Origin: Candidatus Dormiibacterota bacterium
Lineage (GTDB): Bacteria; Chloroflexota; Dormibacteria; Dormibacterales; Dormibacteraceae
Assembly (NCBI GenBank): GCA_003151665.1
Contig: PLYD01000222.1
Span: forward strand, 1 to 5,785
Length of the DNA: 5,785 nucleotides
Reading direction: 5' to 3'
The translations under genes and the position numbers were made by a program. Positions 5,063-5,785 of this stretch are shown piece by piece (positions within the stretch are counted from its first letter, which is position 1; the number at the start of each line of letters is the position of its first letter). The notes beneath the pieces are model-generated. The model was not told the origin of the DNA, did not search any database, and worked only from the letters and a program-made list of their open reading frames with translations.

Positions 5063-5684
5063 GAATCGCGGCTTCGAGCGTCTCTCTTAGCCACCGCTCG
5101 TAGCGCTCCGGCGACCACCCGCACTGGAAGACGAACTGGGCGTAGACGGCCGGCGACTCGAGCGAGTAAAAGATGTCGGTCAGGTTGTCGACTTCGGCTC
5201 CGGTTTGCGCGGCGACCGCCGTCGCCACCCGGCGCATGTTGGCACGCCTGTGCCTGCGGGCCCGGTCACGGCGCTCGGCCAGCTCAGGGTCCGCGGAGGC
5301 GGCCGCCTCGGCCGCCTCCAGGAGCGCTGCGCTGCGAACGTGGAGGGCGGCTGTGAACTTGGCGAAGAGCGTGGGAATCTCGGCGACGGGCGCCTCGACC
5401 GTCTGCCGGAACCAGTCGCGGTCGCGTAGCGCCACCGGGGCATCGTCACCACCAAGGGCGAACCCGATAGCCTCTTCCAGCAGCGCGCGTTTGTTCGGGA
5501 AGTCGAGGTAGACCGTGCGGCTCACAACGCCCGCTTCGGCAGCAATGTCCGCAACGCTGCTCGCCGCGTATCCCCGTTTCACGAATAGCCGGGTAGCAGC
5601 GGCGAGGATCCGGCGACGCGTCTGGCGCGCTTGCTGTGCGCGGGCGGCCGACCGGTAAGGCCGCCTCTTGACATCCACGTTCAC
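5055..5684 (-). CDS. TetR-family transcriptional regulator (second)
   Basis: A TetR-type repressor of 209 residues from GTG 5684, or 219 from the furthest GTG, 5714. Counting from 5714, the DNA-binding domain spans about 25-80: QQARQTRRRILAAATRLFVK, then SVADIAAEAGVVSRTVYLDF (53-72) as helix-turn-helix and PNKRALLEEAI. The remainder is a helical ligand domain ending in RYERWLRETLEAAILK. The start is placed inside because 5714 lies within a perfect inverted repeat and upstream of a -10-like CATAAT (5699-5694) that predicts transcription from about 5687. GTG 5684 or 5678 would then be leaderless starts. It faces a divergent gene and probably represses that gene and itself. The ligand is unknown. 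Confidence 0.9.
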   Translation of the reverse strand: MNVDVKRRPYRSAARAQQARQTRRRILAAATRLFVKRGYAASSVADIAAEAGVVSRTVYLDFPNKRALLEEAIGFALGGDDAPVALRDRDWFRQTVEAPVAEIPTLFAKFTAALHVRSAALLEAAEAAASADPELAERRDRARRHRRANMRRVATAVAAQTGAEVDNLTDIFYSLESPAVYAQFVFQCGWSPERYERWLRETLEAAILK

Positions 5685-5693
5685 ACGGTTCAC

Positions 5694-5699
5694 ATTATG
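5694..5699 (-). promoter_or_regulatory. Candidate -10 element for the second TetR gene
   Basis: The minus strand reads CATAAT, five of six bases of TATAAT, directly beside the inverted repeat. The -35 region would fall in the repeat spacer (TTCATG, weak). The predicted start near 5687 lies just before GTG codons at 5684 and 5678. Confidence 0.4.
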
Positions 5700-5734
5700 C
5701 CCTATTCGCTGCACAGTTCATGAAGCGAATAGGG
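5700..5734. promoter_or_regulatory. Perfect inverted repeat, probable TetR operator
   Basis: CCCTATTCGCT (5700-5710) and AGCGAATAGGG (5724-5734) are exact reverse complements, 11-bp arms around a 13-nt spacer that itself ends in the palindrome TTCATGAA (5717-5724). It sits between the TetR gene and the divergent gene start, overlapping the expected -35/spacer of the TetR promoter. This is where an autoregulating TetR repressor would bind. Two GTTCACA repeats 9 bp apart (5679-5685, 5688-5694) lie beside it and could be extra contacts. Confidence 0.7.
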
Positions 5735-5756
5735 GGCGATGAAAAGGATGATGCCG

Positions 5757-5785
5757 ATGCCCGATCGCACTGATGATGTCTCGCC
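5757..5785 (+). CDS. Start of a divergent gene (cut by window edge)
   Basis: ATG 5757 follows AAAAGGA (5742-5748) by 8 nt and opens a frame reading MPDRTDDVS before the window ends. ATGs at 5739, 5748 and 5751 are in the same frame, so the exact start is open. Only nine codons are visible and no family can be named. Its place 22 nt after the inverted repeat and divergent from TetR makes it the likely target of that regulator. Confidence 0.4.

Overview
The base composition (GC-rich with AT-poor codon third positions), the frequent GTG starts, an F420-type reductase gene and a glutaconate-CoA-transferase-like gene pair all point to a high-GC actinobacterium. The sequence alone does not support a genus. 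No rRNA, tRNA, CRISPR array, phage gene or transposase was seen.

Left block (1-2429, all minus strand, read right to left). A TetR-family regulator is followed after 3 nt by a deazaflavin (F420)-dependent nitroreductase-family protein. Next come a 114-nt gap, a CoA-transferase alpha subunit, and the overlapping first 65 codons of the beta subunit, which runs off the left edge. The layout suggests a TetR-controlled catabolic operon. The 114-nt gap holds what looks like a displaced piece of a beta-subunit gene. Its first 18 bp are identical to the beta-subunit sequence at positions 1-18, which suggests a past rearrangement or an assembly join.

Middle block (2430-4784, plus strand). An AT-rich divergent promoter region leads into a probable 35-codon reading frame whose product would form a strongly amphipathic helix. 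That frame overlaps the start of a drug/peptide-type ABC exporter: an ATPase, a six-helix ABC-2 permease overlapping it by 11 nt, and 39 nt later a four-helix membrane protein of unknown function. The TetR gene on the other side of the promoter region is the obvious candidate regulator.

Right block (4785-5785). A 49-codon membrane-protein frame, preceded by promoter-like hexamers placed for a leaderless transcript, runs into the 3' end of a second TetR-family gene on the minus strand. Upstream of that regulator is a perfect 11+11 bp inverted repeat, probably its operator, followed by what appears to be the start of a divergent plus-strand gene cut by the right edge.

The least ordinary elements are the small amphipathic-peptide frame coupled to the ABC exporter, the stranded beta-subunit fragment, the 49-codon membrane frame, and the perfect inverted repeat, which also calls into question the longest start of the second TetR gene.
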